A stretch of DNA of 15,162 nt from Pleionea sp041589565. Its GTDB lineage: Bacteria > Pseudomonadota > Gammaproteobacteria > Enterobacterales > Kangiellaceae. The position numbers and the translations under genes are program-made. This document shows positions 14,774 through 15,162 of this stretch, piece after piece. How positions within the stretch are numbered: position 1 is the first letter of the stretch; each line of letters opens with the position of its first letter. The stretch is taken from positions 1-15,162 of the forward strand of contig JBFHVL010000071.1 in NCBI GenBank assembly GCA_041589565.1. The letters run 5' to 3'. Below the pieces are notes generated by a model that did not search any database, was not told the DNA's origin, and saw nothing but the letters and a program-made list of their open reading frames with translations.

Positions 14774-15127
14774 ATGAATTTAAAGGAAAAGCAGTGGATA
14801 AGCATTAGTGCAGCTATAGCAGGAGGACTCACCGCTTCGGCCTGCTGTATCTTGCCTCTAATCTTAATTTCCGTTGGTATATCTGGCGCATGGATTTCAA
14901 ACCTGACGGCTCTTGCAGTCTATCAGGGCTGGATACTGCTGGTGTCTGGCGTTATGCTTGCCCTCAGTTTTTATTTCATTTTTTACTCTTCACGCAATGC
15001 TTGTGATGATGGATCGACTTGTGCCAAGCCAAAGTCAAGAGCACTCGTTAAGTTTAGCTTTTACCTGGCAACGCTCTTAATTCTATTGGCAGCATTCTTC
15101 CCTTATTTAATCCAATATTTCGAATGA
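14774..15127 (+). CDS. merT: Mercuric ion transporter MerT
   Basis: This 117-residue inner-membrane protein has three hydrophobic helices (about 10-33, 46-70 and 92-113). The first carries vicinal Cys24-Cys25 (TASACCILPL), which receive Hg(II) from MerP. The cytoplasmic loop carries Cys77 and Cys83 (NACDDGSTCAKP), which pass it on to mercuric reductase. Length, the SGAWISNLTAL segment and the FPYL-YFE end match Tn21 MerT (116 residues). It imports Hg(II) for reduction. It is the first gene downstream of the mer promoter and is followed 10 bp later by merP. The ribosome site is weak. merA is not in the window and would be expected further right. Confidence 0.95.
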   Translation: MNLKEKQWISISAAIAGGLTASACCILPLILISVGISGAWISNLTALAVYQGWILLVSGVMLALSFYFIFYSSRNACDDGSTCAKPKSRALVKFSFYLATLLILLAAFFPYLIQYFE

Positions 15128-15137
15128 GGAAATGGTA

Positions 15138-15162
15138 ATGACATCAAAATTATTCGTTATTC
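15138..15162 (+). CDS. merP: Start of probable merP (periplasmic mercury-binding protein), cut by the window edge
   Basis: An ATG at 15138, seven bases after a GAGGA ribosome site (15126-15130), opens a frame reading MTSKLFVI to the edge. This is consistent with a signal peptide start. An in-frame ATG six bases earlier is too close to the ribosome site. The identity rests on position directly after merT, since merP is the usual next gene; too little sequence is present to show the heavy-metal GMTCxxC motif. Confidence 0.55.

Noticed and set aside
1..15162. Mobile island carrying the metal-resistance genes
   Set aside because: No transposase, integrase, tRNA junction or terminal repeats are visible, and the two metal loci are separated by ordinary chromosomal-type genes.

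Overview
The window reads as chromosomal DNA of a moderately AT-rich, probably marine gammaproteobacterium. Supporting this are CopA/CopB-type copper resistance, a Tat-exported multicopper oxidase, a TonB-dependent receptor, a DUF6482-like small protein, GAF-type c-di-GMP enzymes and a proteobacterial-type merR-merT-merP locus. I cannot fix the genus. No rRNA, tRNA, CRISPR array, transposase or integrase is visible.

Layout. Positions 1-2873, minus strand: a copper-resistance operon. A possible 15-codon leader ORF runs into copA (multicopper oxidase, TTG start), which abuts copB (outer-membrane barrel). After a 225-bp gap the first 23 codons of a lipoprotein run off the left edge. Positions 3063-4784, plus: a 7TMR-DISM membrane diguanylate cyclase divergent from copA. 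Positions 4865-5836, plus: a CaCA-family cation exchanger. Positions 5880-6842, minus: a GAF-GGDEF diguanylate cyclase. Positions 6993-7612, plus: a two-gene unit, DUF6482-like protein plus DCC/DUF393 thiol protein. Positions 7644-9068, minus: a secreted cytochrome c-PQQ aldose dehydrogenase fusion, divergent from a TonB-dependent receptor (9171-11285). Positions 11428-12263, plus: a small XRE regulator overlapping (ATGA) a multi-pass membrane protein, with signs of leaderless transcription. Positions 12275-14068, minus: a GAF-degenerate GGDEF-EAL phosphodiesterase whose GAF domain closely matches that of the 5880-6842 cyclase. Positions 14230-15162: merR (minus) divergent from merT and the start of merP (plus), with a MerR-type operator between them.

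How the genes may work together. Metal defence occurs at both ends (copper left, mercury right). Between them are three c-di-GMP enzymes: two synthases and one hydrolase, the latter paired by sensor domain with one of the synthases. The PQQ enzyme and the receptor share a divergent promoter region, which suggests a common physiological task such as cofactor or substrate acquisition. The most distinctive non-coding elements are a tandem pair of identical 16-bp palindromic units at 14183-14217, the mer operator at 14669-14687, and the XRE promoter whose predicted transcription start falls on the start codon. No gene-free stretch exceeds 300 bases.
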